Assembly: GCF_003284965.1 (NCBI RefSeq)
Contig: NZ_QMEW01000006.1
Span: 124,001 to 188,000 of the forward strand
Length of the DNA stretch: 64,000 nt
Direction of reading: 5' to 3'
Source: Mycolicibacterium sp. GF69
Lineage (GTDB): Bacteria; Actinomycetota; Actinomycetes; Mycobacteriales; Mycobacteriaceae
In this document: positions 18,242 through 25,916 of the stretch, piece after piece
How the letters are laid out: every line of letters starts with the position of its first letter
Numbering within the stretch: position 1 is the first letter of the stretch
The notes under the pieces: generated by a model
What the model saw: the letters and a program-made list of their open reading frames with translations, nothing else
Told to the model about the DNA's origin: nothing
Databases searched by the model: none
Made by a program: the position numbers and the translations under genes

Positions 18242-18280
18242 CGGTGTAAGTGGTTGCGCTGAGCGCAACCAACTACACCG
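18242..18280. terminator. Conserved convergent-gene hairpin, copy 1
   Basis: The 19-base arms, CGGTGTAAGTGGTTGCGCT and its complement, have two mismatches and almost no loop. The hairpin occupies the whole gap between convergent genes. The same sequence recurs near 51.8 and 62.4 kb. Confidence 0.75.
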
Positions 18281-18283
18281 AAA

Positions 18284-19327
18284 TCACCCTCTGGTGCGGT
18301 AGGCCGCGACGATGGGTTCGAGTTCTGCGGGCGTGGCGCCGTGCATGATCAGCGCGTCGGCACCGTAGTCGAACTCCTTGCGGATGCGCTCGACGCACTG
18401 CTGGGCCGACCCCGTGGCGGACGGCTCCAGCCATTCGTCGGGAATCAACGTCGCGATGTGCTCGATCTGCTCGGCCGACGCCTTGTGGTCGATACCGCCG
18501 GGGATCGACTGCACCACCTGGTCATCCCGGAATCGTTGCAGCACAGCGGGATCCCAGCCATTCGTACTGACCAGCAGATCGCCGTAACCCTGTAGATACG
18601 TGGCCAGCCGGGCTACTGTTTTCTTGAGCCGCACGTCCTCGGGCAGGTGGTCGCCGACCGTGGCGAAGCACGACCACACCCGTACGCTGGCCGGGTCGCG
18701 GCCGGCCTGCTCGGCGGCGTCCTTGACGGTCTTGACCGCCCGCTGCAGCGTCTCCGGCGTGAAGTAGGTGTGCAGGATGACGTCGTCGAACGCCCGCCCA
18801 CCCAGTGCCAGCGTCTGCGGGCCGAACGCGACGATGGCCAGCCGGATGTCCTCGCAGAAGTCGGGATCGAGGAACAGCACCTGATACTTGCCGATCGGCC
18901 CGTCGTGGTTGAAGATCACCTCGCCGTGCCACAGCCGCCGCATGACCTGGGCGAAGTCCTCCATCTGCGCCGTGGTCACCGACGGGATGCCGAATGCCGC
19001 GTACATCGCCGCTACCCCGCGACCGATGCCCAGCGTGAACCGTCCGCCGGAGAGCCGGTGCATCGTGGTGGCCCACGAGCCGGTGATCAGCGGGTGGCGC
19101 GTGTTGTGATTCGTTGCCGCCGTGGCGATCTGCATGCGCGACGTCACCGCACACGCCGCGCCGACGAGCGATGACGCCTCCTTGACGTTCCACCGCTCGG
19201 AGATGAAAGCCGTGCCGAACCCGAGCTCCTCGCCGCGACGGGCCTCGTCCATCAGCGTGGCCGGTCCGTCACCGCCGGCACCGGCCAACAGGTAGTAGCC
19301 CAGTTCGTCGAGCACCCGCTTCGTCAC
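18284..19327 (-). CDS. LLM-class (F420-dependent type) oxidoreductase
   Basis: A 347-residue luciferase-like protein starting at GTG with AAGGAG eight bases upstream. Features are GEELGFGTAFISERWNVKEASSLVGAACAVTSRMQIATAATNHNTRHP, the barrel motif LSGGRFTLGIGRGVAAMYAAFGI, and a C-terminal FDYGADALIMHGATPAEL. It resembles the TIGR03857 group of mycobacterial F420-dependent enzymes. It is the last gene of a five-gene chain headed by the Baeyer-Villiger monooxygenase. Its GTG overlaps the preceding stop (GTGA), so translation is coupled. It is not especially close to the other LLM protein at 15.6-16.7 kb. Confidence 0.88.
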   Translation of the reverse strand: MTKRVLDELGYYLLAGAGGDGPATLMDEARRGEELGFGTAFISERWNVKEASSLVGAACAVTSRMQIATAATNHNTRHPLITGSWATTMHRLSGGRFTLGIGRGVAAMYAAFGIPSVTTAQMEDFAQVMRRLWHGEVIFNHDGPIGKYQVLFLDPDFCEDIRLAIVAFGPQTLALGGRAFDDVILHTYFTPETLQRAVKTVKDAAEQAGRDPASVRVWSCFATVGDHLPEDVRLKKTVARLATYLQGYGDLLVSTNGWDPAVLQRFRDDQVVQSIPGGIDHKASAEQIEHIATLIPDEWLEPSATGSAQQCVERIRKEFDYGADALIMHGATPAELEPIVAAYRTRG

Positions 19328-19698
19328 GCCCAGACTCCTTGTTTGTAGCCGCAGTTCCACACCTCGACGATTCTGCCGTCGACCACCCGAAAGACTTCCA
19401 TACTGCCGATTGGCATGTCGTCGCCGCCGGTGAGAGTCCCGGTCATCTGGTAGACGATCGCGACGTGTTCACCGTCGTCGTCCGCGACGACGACCGGCAG
19501 GTCGAAGCGCAACGCGTCGAACATCGACCACCTGTCCTTGATGCGTTGCACGGCCTGCTCGTGGGTCAGCGTCGTCGCCTCCCCCACCTCGTGGCGGATC
19601 ACCGAATCGCCCAACAGTTCCTCGGCCAGTGCGAAGTCACGCTGATTCCACACCACCAGGTTGTACAGCTCCACCACCTCGCGGGCGGTCCGGGTCAT
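19324..19698 (-). CDS. SnoaL-like / NTF2-fold small enzyme
   Basis: A 124-residue cone-shaped alpha+beta (NTF2-like) protein. It starts MTRTAREVVELYNLVVWNQRDF and ends in strands with GSMEVFRVVDGRIVEVWN. Family members include polyketide cyclases, ketosteroid isomerases and limonene-epoxide hydrolases, so an isomerase, cyclase or hydrolase acting on the oxygenated intermediate is plausible but unproven. It overlaps its neighbours by 4 bases on both sides, within the monooxygenase operon. Confidence 0.82.
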   Translation of the reverse strand: MTRTAREVVELYNLVVWNQRDFALAEELLGDSVIRHEVGEATTLTHEQAVQRIKDRWSMFDALRFDLPVVVADDDGEHVAIVYQMTGTLTGGDDMPIGSMEVFRVVDGRIVEVWNCGYKQGVWA

Positions 19699-20762
19699 GC
19701 GAACACCTCCAGCGCGCGGATTTCTTCGATCGCGGACACCGCCCGGTCGGTGAGCGTCAGGCACAGCCGCCGGGACCGGGCCGGCAGCGCGTCCCACCCG
19801 TTGAGCGTGATGACCGGCAACACCATCAGGTAGACGGCCGCGAACCGGTACTGTCGCCACGCTTCGTCGAAGCCGTAGTCCGTGACACCGCCCGCCGACA
19901 TGTGCTCGAGGTACTCGCGCACGAGCGCCTCGTCGTGGCCCGCTCTCACCATGGTGGGCAGCCCCTGGGTCACCAGGTACGCGACGTCGGCGGCACCGAC
20001 GCCGCGCGCCGCGAACTGGAAGTCCACCACCTTCATCCGGTCGCCGGAGAAGAACAGGTTGTCGGCGCGGATGTCGCCGTGCAGCAGCATGTCGCGTTGC
20101 GTCAGCACCGGCAGCGCCGCGACCGCACGCTCGGCGAACCGCTCGGCGAACGCGGCCACCTCGGCGGGGACCGTCTGCTCGGTGTGTGCGAGGTAGACGT
20201 CCCAGCCTGGCCCGAAGGCGGGCAGCAGCAGCTCCCGCGCGATCGGAGTGTCGATGCTCGGAAACTGCTCCAGCGCGCCGCCTCGAGAAGACCACGCGTG
20301 CAGGCCAGCCAGTTGACGGATACAGGTGCGGGCCCGGCGCATCGTGAGCCCCGCAAGATGGTCGGCGTTGTCCCAGTCGGCCAGGTCCTCGAGCAACAGC
20401 ACGAAATCCACACCGCTGCAGGCCATTCGCGCGCTGTACACACGCGGCGTCTCCATCGGAGCTCTCCCGGCGACGTCGCGGTAGAAAGCCAGTTCCCGAC
20501 GGTAGCCGCCGAGCAGCTCCATAGCGCCGCGCGCCTCCGACTCGGCGGGCAGCTTCACGATGAGCGTCGCAGGCACGTCGGCGCCGGTCAGCTGCAACCG
20601 GTACAGCAGCGACGAGAACCCGCTGTCCATCGCGATCTGTTCGGCGTGGACAGCGTCCACCCTCGCCCCGACGAGACCCGCGTCGGTGCGCAGGACTTCG
20701 GTCAGCCAGCCGGCGTCGACCTCATCGATACCGCCGGGCACCGCGGCCATGCTCGCGGTCAT
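19695..20762 (-). CDS. APH/EcKL-like small-molecule kinase
   Basis: A 355-residue aminoglycoside-phosphotransferase-fold protein. The ATP-binding part is VPATLIVKLP, the catalytic loop is LLHGDIRADNLFF, and the metal aspartate is in MKVVDFQFAARG. The layout (MDSGFSSLLYRLQL, then a long helical C-terminus) is closer to ecdysteroid-kinase-like/CHK proteins than to antibiotic kinases. Kinases of that type phosphorylate hydroxyls of sterols and other alcohols (family knowledge). In this operon a hydroxylated intermediate is the likely target (inference). Both ends overlap neighbours by 4 bases. Confidence 0.82.
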   Translation of the reverse strand: MTASMAAVPGGIDEVDAGWLTEVLRTDAGLVGARVDAVHAEQIAMDSGFSSLLYRLQLTGADVPATLIVKLPAESEARGAMELLGGYRRELAFYRDVAGRAPMETPRVYSARMACSGVDFVLLLEDLADWDNADHLAGLTMRRARTCIRQLAGLHAWSSRGGALEQFPSIDTPIARELLLPAFGPGWDVYLAHTEQTVPAEVAAFAERFAERAVAALPVLTQRDMLLHGDIRADNLFFSGDRMKVVDFQFAARGVGAADVAYLVTQGLPTMVRAGHDEALVREYLEHMSAGGVTDYGFDEAWRQYRFAAVYLMVLPVITLNGWDALPARSRRLCLTLTDRAVSAIEEIRALEVFA

Positions 20763-21874
20763 CTACTGGTCCCTTCGCCCACCGCCGCGAGGAAGCGTTC
20801 CGACGCGTCCTGCACACCGCGGGCGAACAGGTGCCCGACGTGGCTGCCCGGGTGCCAGTACACCTCACCGCCCCACCGCTCATGCAACTGCTCGGCGGGT
20901 TCCCGTCGCGCCATCTGGTCGTGCCGGGCTCCGACGATCAACCGACGCGCGGGCGGCGCCGACGGCTCGACGGCCTGATAGTCGACGACCGACATCACCC
21001 GCTCGACGGGCTCGGATCGCAACAACTCGATTGTGTCGCGCACCGACGGGCCCCACCGCCCCAAGTGCGCGGCGATCATCGCATTGAGACCGAAGATCGG
21101 CGTGTACACCGCGACGGCGTCGACCGGCTCCAGATGCGCGACCAGACCGGCCACCGGACTACCCATCGAAACCCCGGACACCGCAACGGCGCTGGCTTGT
21201 GGGCGCAGCCACCGAACCACGGCGCGCACCTCGGACACCACGCGGATCATGCCCGCCAAATTGTTCAGCGGATCCATGTTCGGGTACGTCGGCCAACTGT
21301 TGCGTCGGACCCCGCAGCCGGGCTGCACCGGCAACGCAATGTTGTACCCGAGACGTTCCTGCAGCCGCCGCGCGCGGGAGAACACCAGGTCGATCGGCTG
21401 GCCCTGGCCTGCGCCGTGCACCCACACCAGCCATGGCCGCGTCTCGTCACCGCTTCGGCACAGGTGCACCACGGAGGTTGTGGGACCGCCGAATCCCTCG
21501 GCGGCCAGCGACGCGGGCAGGTGCGGGTCGTGCTCGAACGTCAGTTGCTCGTATCCGGTCCGGCCGAATCGACGTCGCCGAAACATTGCCGGCTGCAACG
21601 GATCCGGATCGGCATGTACACCGGCCATGCCCAGTCCGGTCAGTTCGTCGGCGGCGGCCGCGCAGGATTCAGCCGTGCGCTCGAGCTTCGGCGGTGGCGA
21701 GGTCAGCGTCATTCCCGTCAACGCCAGTTCGTCGAGCACGACCTCGCCCAGCTGCCGGGCACTGCCGTAGGACGGCGGCCGCCGGGCACCCGGCTCGTTG
21801 AGTGCGGCACGCGCGCGCGGCACCACACCGGCGAAATCCCGGCCGATTCGGTAGGCGCGCTCGGACGTCCTCAT
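20759..21874 (-). CDS. Alpha/beta hydrolase
   Basis: A 371-residue hydrolase with an unusual N-terminal helical extension of about 110 residues before the fold. The oxyanion segment is WLVWVHGAGQGQP, the nucleophile elbow is VSGVSMGSPVAG (GxSxG with serine), and the C-terminal catalytic histidine is probably in WHPGSHVGHLF. Placed straight after a Baeyer-Villiger-type monooxygenase, with a 4-base overlap, it could hydrolyse the ester or lactone that enzyme forms; this is inference. The ATG is fixed by the ATGA overlap with the monooxygenase stop. Confidence 0.82.
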   Translation of the reverse strand: MRTSERAYRIGRDFAGVVPRARAALNEPGARRPPSYGSARQLGEVVLDELALTGMTLTSPPPKLERTAESCAAAADELTGLGMAGVHADPDPLQPAMFRRRRFGRTGYEQLTFEHDPHLPASLAAEGFGGPTTSVVHLCRSGDETRPWLVWVHGAGQGQPIDLVFSRARRLQERLGYNIALPVQPGCGVRRNSWPTYPNMDPLNNLAGMIRVVSEVRAVVRWLRPQASAVAVSGVSMGSPVAGLVAHLEPVDAVAVYTPIFGLNAMIAAHLGRWGPSVRDTIELLRSEPVERVMSVVDYQAVEPSAPPARRLIVGARHDQMARREPAEQLHERWGGEVYWHPGSHVGHLFARGVQDASERFLAAVGEGTSR

Positions 21875-23496
21875 TGGAGCTTGAACCCGGTGTAGCCGGC
21901 GGCGGCGACCTCGTCGCACCGCCGCCGGTACTCCGGAATCCCTGCGGTGTACCCCATGTACATCCGCTTCTTACCGGGCACGTTGCCGCCGTTGTACCAG
22001 GAGTTGCACGTCGGGTGGACGAGAACCGTGGGCGCCACGAGCGATGTCGCGTGTTCGATCCACTCGCGCTGGGCGTCGGGCAGGGCTTCGATGGTGCGGT
22101 ATCCGTTGGCTCGCAGGTACTCGACGCAATCGCCGATCCATTCGACGTGCTGTTCGAGCGCGGCCACGAAATTGCTTGCCGGCGCCGGACTTCCGGGCGC
22201 CTGGATGATGAACAGGTTCGGAAACCCGGCGACCGCGATGCCCAGGTACGCATAGGGCCCCTCCGTCGTCCAGAAGTCGGCCAAAGACATCCCGTCGCGG
22301 CCGGTGACCGTGATCCGCGTCATCGCGCCTGTCATCGCGTCGAATCCGGTGGCGTAGATGATCACATCGAGCTCGTGGTCGCCCTGCTCGGTGCGGATTC
22401 CGGTCGGCGTGACCTCGACGATCGGCGCCGTGCGCAGGTCGACCAGCGTCACGTTGTCGCGGTTGAACGTCTCGTAGTAGCCCTGGTCGATGATGGGGCG
22501 CTTGCATCCGAACGGGTGCGTCGGGGTGAGCGCCGCCGCCGTCTCGGGATCGCGCACGATGCGCGCCACCGCCTCGCCGTAGAGTTCGGCGGCCATCCTG
22601 CTGGCTTCGATGTCGAAGAACACATCGCCCCAACTGAGCGCACCGATGACGCCGCCTTCCTCGACGGCGCGCAACTGTTCCTCGCGCGACGCGGATTTCA
22701 CCGGCGGCTTGGCCATCATCTCGAACATCACCGAGAACGCGCTCAGCCGCGCCGCGCCCACCGCGTGTTGTCGTTGTGCCGCTCGGATTTCGGCGTAGTT
22801 CGCCTTGAGCCCGTCGAGCTCACCGTCGTCGAACGGGCGCACCTGCCAGGGCAACGTGTAGGCGGGTGACCGCTGGAACACCGTGAGCTGGGCGGCCTGC
22901 TGAGCCACGACCGGGATCAGTTGCACGCCGGTGGAACCGGTGCCGATCACGCCGACCCGCTTGCCGCTGAGGTCGACGTCGCCTTTGGGCCAGCGGCTGG
23001 TGTGCAAGGACAGCCCCTCGAAGGAGCCCATGCCGGAAATCTCCGGTTCCTTCGGCACCGACAGAATGCCCGTCGCCGCGACGACGAACGACGCGGTGAG
23101 GACCTCCCCCGTCGCCGTCCGCACCTCCCACTCGGCGGCGATCTCGTCGAAAGCCATCGCGGTGACCTCGGTGTGGAACCGGATGTCGCGCCGAAGGTCA
23201 AGCCGGTCGGCGACGAAGTGCAGGTACGCCTCGATCTCGGGCTGGCGGGGCATCGTCTCGGTCCACACCCACTCCTGCTGGATCTCGTCGGAGAAGCTGT
23301 AGGAGTACTCGATGCTCTCGATGTCGCAGCGTGCGCCCGGGTACCGGTTGAACAGCCATGTGCCGCCGATGTTCTCGGCCTTCTCCAATACGACGGTCCG
23401 CAACCCCTGCTCTCGCAGTCGATGAAGCGCGTACAAGCCGGAGAATCCGGCCCCGACGACGATCGCGTCGAAGCGGGCGGTGTCGGATGTCGTCAC
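21871..23496 (-). CDS. Baeyer-Villiger-type FAD/NADPH monooxygenase
   Basis: A 541-residue flavoprotein taken from the GTG at 23496. Its FAD-binding GAGFSG is at residues 15-20, followed by GGTWLFNRYPGARCD, one of the BVMO fingerprints. The second fingerprint FxGxxxHxxxWP is present as FEGLSLHTSRWP, followed by the NADPH motif GTGSTG. Such enzymes insert oxygen next to a ketone to give an ester or lactone. An open frame extends 37 codons upstream but would swallow the perfect operator at 23527-23545, so the GTG start with AAGGTG ahead of it is preferred. It heads a five-gene operon. Confidence 0.93.
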   Translation of the reverse strand: MTTSDTARFDAIVVGAGFSGLYALHRLREQGLRTVVLEKAENIGGTWLFNRYPGARCDIESIEYSYSFSDEIQQEWVWTETMPRQPEIEAYLHFVADRLDLRRDIRFHTEVTAMAFDEIAAEWEVRTATGEVLTASFVVAATGILSVPKEPEISGMGSFEGLSLHTSRWPKGDVDLSGKRVGVIGTGSTGVQLIPVVAQQAAQLTVFQRSPAYTLPWQVRPFDDGELDGLKANYAEIRAAQRQHAVGAARLSAFSVMFEMMAKPPVKSASREEQLRAVEEGGVIGALSWGDVFFDIEASRMAAELYGEAVARIVRDPETAAALTPTHPFGCKRPIIDQGYYETFNRDNVTLVDLRTAPIVEVTPTGIRTEQGDHELDVIIYATGFDAMTGAMTRITVTGRDGMSLADFWTTEGPYAYLGIAVAGFPNLFIIQAPGSPAPASNFVAALEQHVEWIGDCVEYLRANGYRTIEALPDAQREWIEHATSLVAPTVLVHPTCNSWYNGGNVPGKKRMYMGYTAGIPEYRRRCDEVAAAGYTGFKLQ

Positions 23497-23526
23497 AGAT
23501 GAGCACCTTACGTCCGTAGGCGGAGA

Positions 23527-23545
23527 TACTGTAACTATTACAGTA
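23527..23545. promoter_or_regulatory. Island operator copy 2 (perfect)
   Basis: TACTGTAA-CTA-TTACAGTA is an exact match to the consensus. It lies 31 bases before the monooxygenase start; the flanking GA and TC extend the palindrome. It governs the five-gene minus-strand operon and may also affect the divergent Rieske operon. Confidence 0.8.
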
Positions 23546-23576
23546 TCTAGGCCGGCCGCCGGACGGTTTCGGCCGA

Positions 23577-23604
23577 ACATCGCGGTCTGGACATCGCGGT
23601 CTGG
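23577..23604. repeat. Tandem repeat, 14 bases x 2
   Basis: Two exact copies of ACATCGCGGTCTGG lie in the divergent promoter interval between the monooxygenase and Rieske genes. Confidence 0.9.
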
Positions 23605-23620
23605 CACTTCCTGAAACCAC

Positions 23621-23628
23621 TACTGTAA
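23621..23628 (+). promoter_or_regulatory. Island operator half-site
   Basis: A single perfect half-site TACTGTAA lies 39 bases before the Rieske gene start. The partner half is not recognisable (3 of 8 matches), so this may be a weak or decayed copy. Confidence 0.4.
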
Positions 23629-23667
23629 GCTCTTCCATTAGTCTGTGGATGAGGAGGCGGCTCCAGC

Positions 23668-24666
23668 ATGAAAGTACCGTTCACCTGGAAGGTCACCGGC
23701 TGGTTCATGATCGGGTGGTCGGCCGAGTTCCCCGCCGGCGAGACGCGGCCGCTGCGGTACTTCGGCGACGATCTGGTGGCCTACCGGGACGAGGCGGGCG
23801 ACCTGCATGTGCTCTCGGCGCACTGTCGACATCTCGGAGCGCACATCGGCCACGGCGGCAAAGTGGTCGGCGACTGCGTCGAGTGCCCCTTCCATGGCTG
23901 GCGGTGGGGTCCGGACGGTACCAACCGCTACATCCCCTATCAGCCCGACCGCCCGAACAAGGCGCTGCGCCTGCGCGTCTACCCGGTCGTCGAGCAGTAC
24001 GGGTGTGTGTTCGCGTGGCATCAACCGGACGGTGAGGCACCGCAGTGGGAAATGCCTGACCTGTTCGAGAAATTCCCTCAGTTCCCGACCGCCCCCGACG
24101 CGTATTACCGTCCGTATCCGGAGTTTTCGAGCCGGGCCGAACGCGAACCCGTGCATCCGCAGATCGTCGCGGAGAACGGCCCCGACAGCGCCCACTTCCA
24201 CTATGTCCACGGGGCCACCGTCACCCCGGTCTGCTTGAACTGGGAAGCCGTCGACGAGGAATGGCGCTTTCTGACCGGTTGGCCCGATGCGCGCAGCGAC
24301 GACCCCGACAAGATGGCGCTGTACATCCACAGCCACTTCTCCGGGCTGGGCTTTGCGATCAGTGCATTCGAAGGCTCCTCGAACCATCGCCTGATCTTCG
24401 CGTGCACGCCTGTCGAGGACGGCTGCTCGGACATGTTCTATTCGATCTGGTGGCCGCGGTTGCCCGGTGACACCTCCGACGTGCCGCCTGAAGAGGTACG
24501 CGAGAAGGTCGAGAAGCAGTTCATGGGCACGGTCTGGGACGACCTCAACATCTGGCGCTACCAGGAGTATGTCGAGAATCCCGCGCTGTCCAAAGTCGAC
24601 GCGAAGCCCTACATGGCGATGCGGAAATGGGCGACGCAGTTTTACGAGGTGCCTGCGTCGGTATGA
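23668..24666 (+). CDS. Rieske non-haem iron oxygenase, KshA-like
   Basis: A 332-residue oxygenase component. The Rieske [2Fe-2S] ligands are C53/H55 and C73/H76 (CRH, 17 residues, CPFH). The mononuclear iron motif is ENGPDSAHFHYVH, giving D173, H176 and H181. Length and layout resemble 3-ketosteroid 9-alpha-hydroxylase KshA and related alicyclic hydroxylases. No reductase (KshB-like) or ferredoxin gene is linked, so the electron donor must come from elsewhere. It is the first of four co-directional genes; the next start codon overlaps its stop (ATGA). Confidence 0.92.
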   Translation: MKVPFTWKVTGWFMIGWSAEFPAGETRPLRYFGDDLVAYRDEAGDLHVLSAHCRHLGAHIGHGGKVVGDCVECPFHGWRWGPDGTNRYIPYQPDRPNKALRLRVYPVVEQYGCVFAWHQPDGEAPQWEMPDLFEKFPQFPTAPDAYYRPYPEFSSRAEREPVHPQIVAENGPDSAHFHYVHGATVTPVCLNWEAVDEEWRFLTGWPDARSDDPDKMALYIHSHFSGLGFAISAFEGSSNHRLIFACTPVEDGCSDMFYSIWWPRLPGDTSDVPPEEVREKVEKQFMGTVWDDLNIWRYQEYVENPALSKVDAKPYMAMRKWATQFYEVPASV

Positions 24667-25286
24667 CGCCGGACAAAACGGGCGACCTCGCCGCGATCGC
24701 GGCGCCCGGCCACACCGCGATCGTCACGCAGGAGTGCCAGGGCGCGGTCGTCGGCCCCGACGCCGGACTCAAAGCCCTGGCGAAAGAGGCCCGCCGCGAG
24801 GCCGTCCCGAATATTGCGAAACTGCTACCTGCGGCCCGCAATGCCGGTGCGGGCGTGGTGCATTGCCTCGTCCAGCGCCGTCCCGACGGACGCGGGGCCA
24901 ACCACAACGCGAAGATCTTCGCGATGGGCGGCGGTGTCGCGATCGCCCCCGGCACGCCCGGCGCCGAACTGCTGCCCGAACTCGGCCCGGACCCGTCCGA
25001 CGTCGTGCTGCGCCGGTGGCACGGCATCGGCCCGATGGGCGGCACCGACCTGGACGCCGTGCTACGCAATCTGGGGGTGACGACGATCGTTGCGGTCGGG
25101 GTGTCGGTCAACGTCGCGATCACCAACCTGGTCATGGACGCAGTCAACGCCGGCTACCGCGTCGTCCTCCCGCGCGATGCGGTGGCAGGCATCCCCACCG
25201 AGTACTCGAATGCGATCATCGACAACACCTTGTCGCTGCTGGCGACGATCACCACCACCGACGAGCTGATCAACAGCTGGAAGTAG
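24663..25286 (+). CDS. Isochorismatase-fold protein lacking the catalytic cysteine
   Basis: A 207-residue protein of the cysteine-hydrolase/isochorismatase fold. The first strand reads AIVTQECQGAVVG, where the usual catalytic Asp position appears as Glu. The segment TTIVAVGVSVNVAITNLVMDAVNAGYRVVLPRDAVAG is clearly the nucleophile region, but the usual cysteine is alanine (A152). The GIPTEYSNAI end is family-like. It is therefore probably not an amidase. A hydrolase with altered chemistry or a binding protein is possible. The position between the Rieske gene and a thioesterase argues for a pathway role. Confidence 0.75.
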   Translation: MTPDKTGDLAAIAAPGHTAIVTQECQGAVVGPDAGLKALAKEARREAVPNIAKLLPAARNAGAGVVHCLVQRRPDGRGANHNAKIFAMGGGVAIAPGTPGAELLPELGPDPSDVVLRRWHGIGPMGGTDLDAVLRNLGVTTIVAVGVSVNVAITNLVMDAVNAGYRVVLPRDAVAGIPTEYSNAIIDNTLSLLATITTTDELINSWK

Positions 25287-25293
25287 CCGCCCA

Positions 25294-25908
25294 GTGACCG
25301 ACACCGAGGACCACATCCGCGAATTCGCCAGGGTCAAACCGACTCTCGGGTCCCCGGAGATGGGACGCTTCATCGCAGCAGTGCGCCGCTTGCAGGACGT
25401 CACCGTCTCCAGCGATCCCGACGCCGCGCTGTGGAACGACGGCGCGGCGCTCCTCGAGGATCTGTGCGCGCGGTTGGAGAGCCACCGGGCACCTGCGGGT
25501 ATCGCGCCTGCCGGCCGGGCGGCCAACCTGCCGGGCAACGGCCACCCGTTGATGCCGCCGTGGCAGGTGGTGACGTCCGGACCGGAGGAAGTCAGGATGC
25601 GCGGGCAGTTCAGCCGCTTCCACGTCGGCGGCAACGACGCCGTTCATGGCGGCGTGATACCGCTGTTCTATGACTGGCATTTCGGCATGGTGGTCTCAGC
25701 GGCCGGCAGGCCCGACAGTCGGACCGCATACCTCCACGTGGACTACCGGCGAGTGACGCCCATCGATGTGCCGCTGGAGGCGCGGGCGTGGATCGACTCG
25801 GTCGAGGGCCGCAAACTGTTCGTGAGGGCGGTGATGACCGACGCCGACGGCAACGTACTATCCGAGGCCAACGGTCTGATGATCAAACTGCTTGCCCACC
25901 AGCCTTGA
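25294..25908 (+). CDS. Hotdog-fold thioesterase (PaaI-like)
   Basis: A 204-residue protein starting at GTG. The C-terminal 120 residues form a hotdog domain: RMRGQFSRFHVGGNDAVHGGVIPLFYDWHFG, where the HGG turn starts the central helix, then AYLHVDYRRVTPIDVPLEARAWIDSVEGRKLFVRAVM. The N-terminal 80 residues are helical. It likely hydrolyses a pathway acyl-CoA. It lies 7 bases after the isochorismatase-like gene and 8 before the ligase, in the Rieske operon. A second hotdog protein occurs near 55 kb. Confidence 0.85.
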   Translation: MTDTEDHIREFARVKPTLGSPEMGRFIAAVRRLQDVTVSSDPDAALWNDGAALLEDLCARLESHRAPAGIAPAGRAANLPGNGHPLMPPWQVVTSGPEEVRMRGQFSRFHVGGNDAVHGGVIPLFYDWHFGMVVSAAGRPDSRTAYLHVDYRRVTPIDVPLEARAWIDSVEGRKLFVRAVMTDADGNVLSEANGLMIKLLAHQP

Positions 25909-25916
25909 AAGGCACG

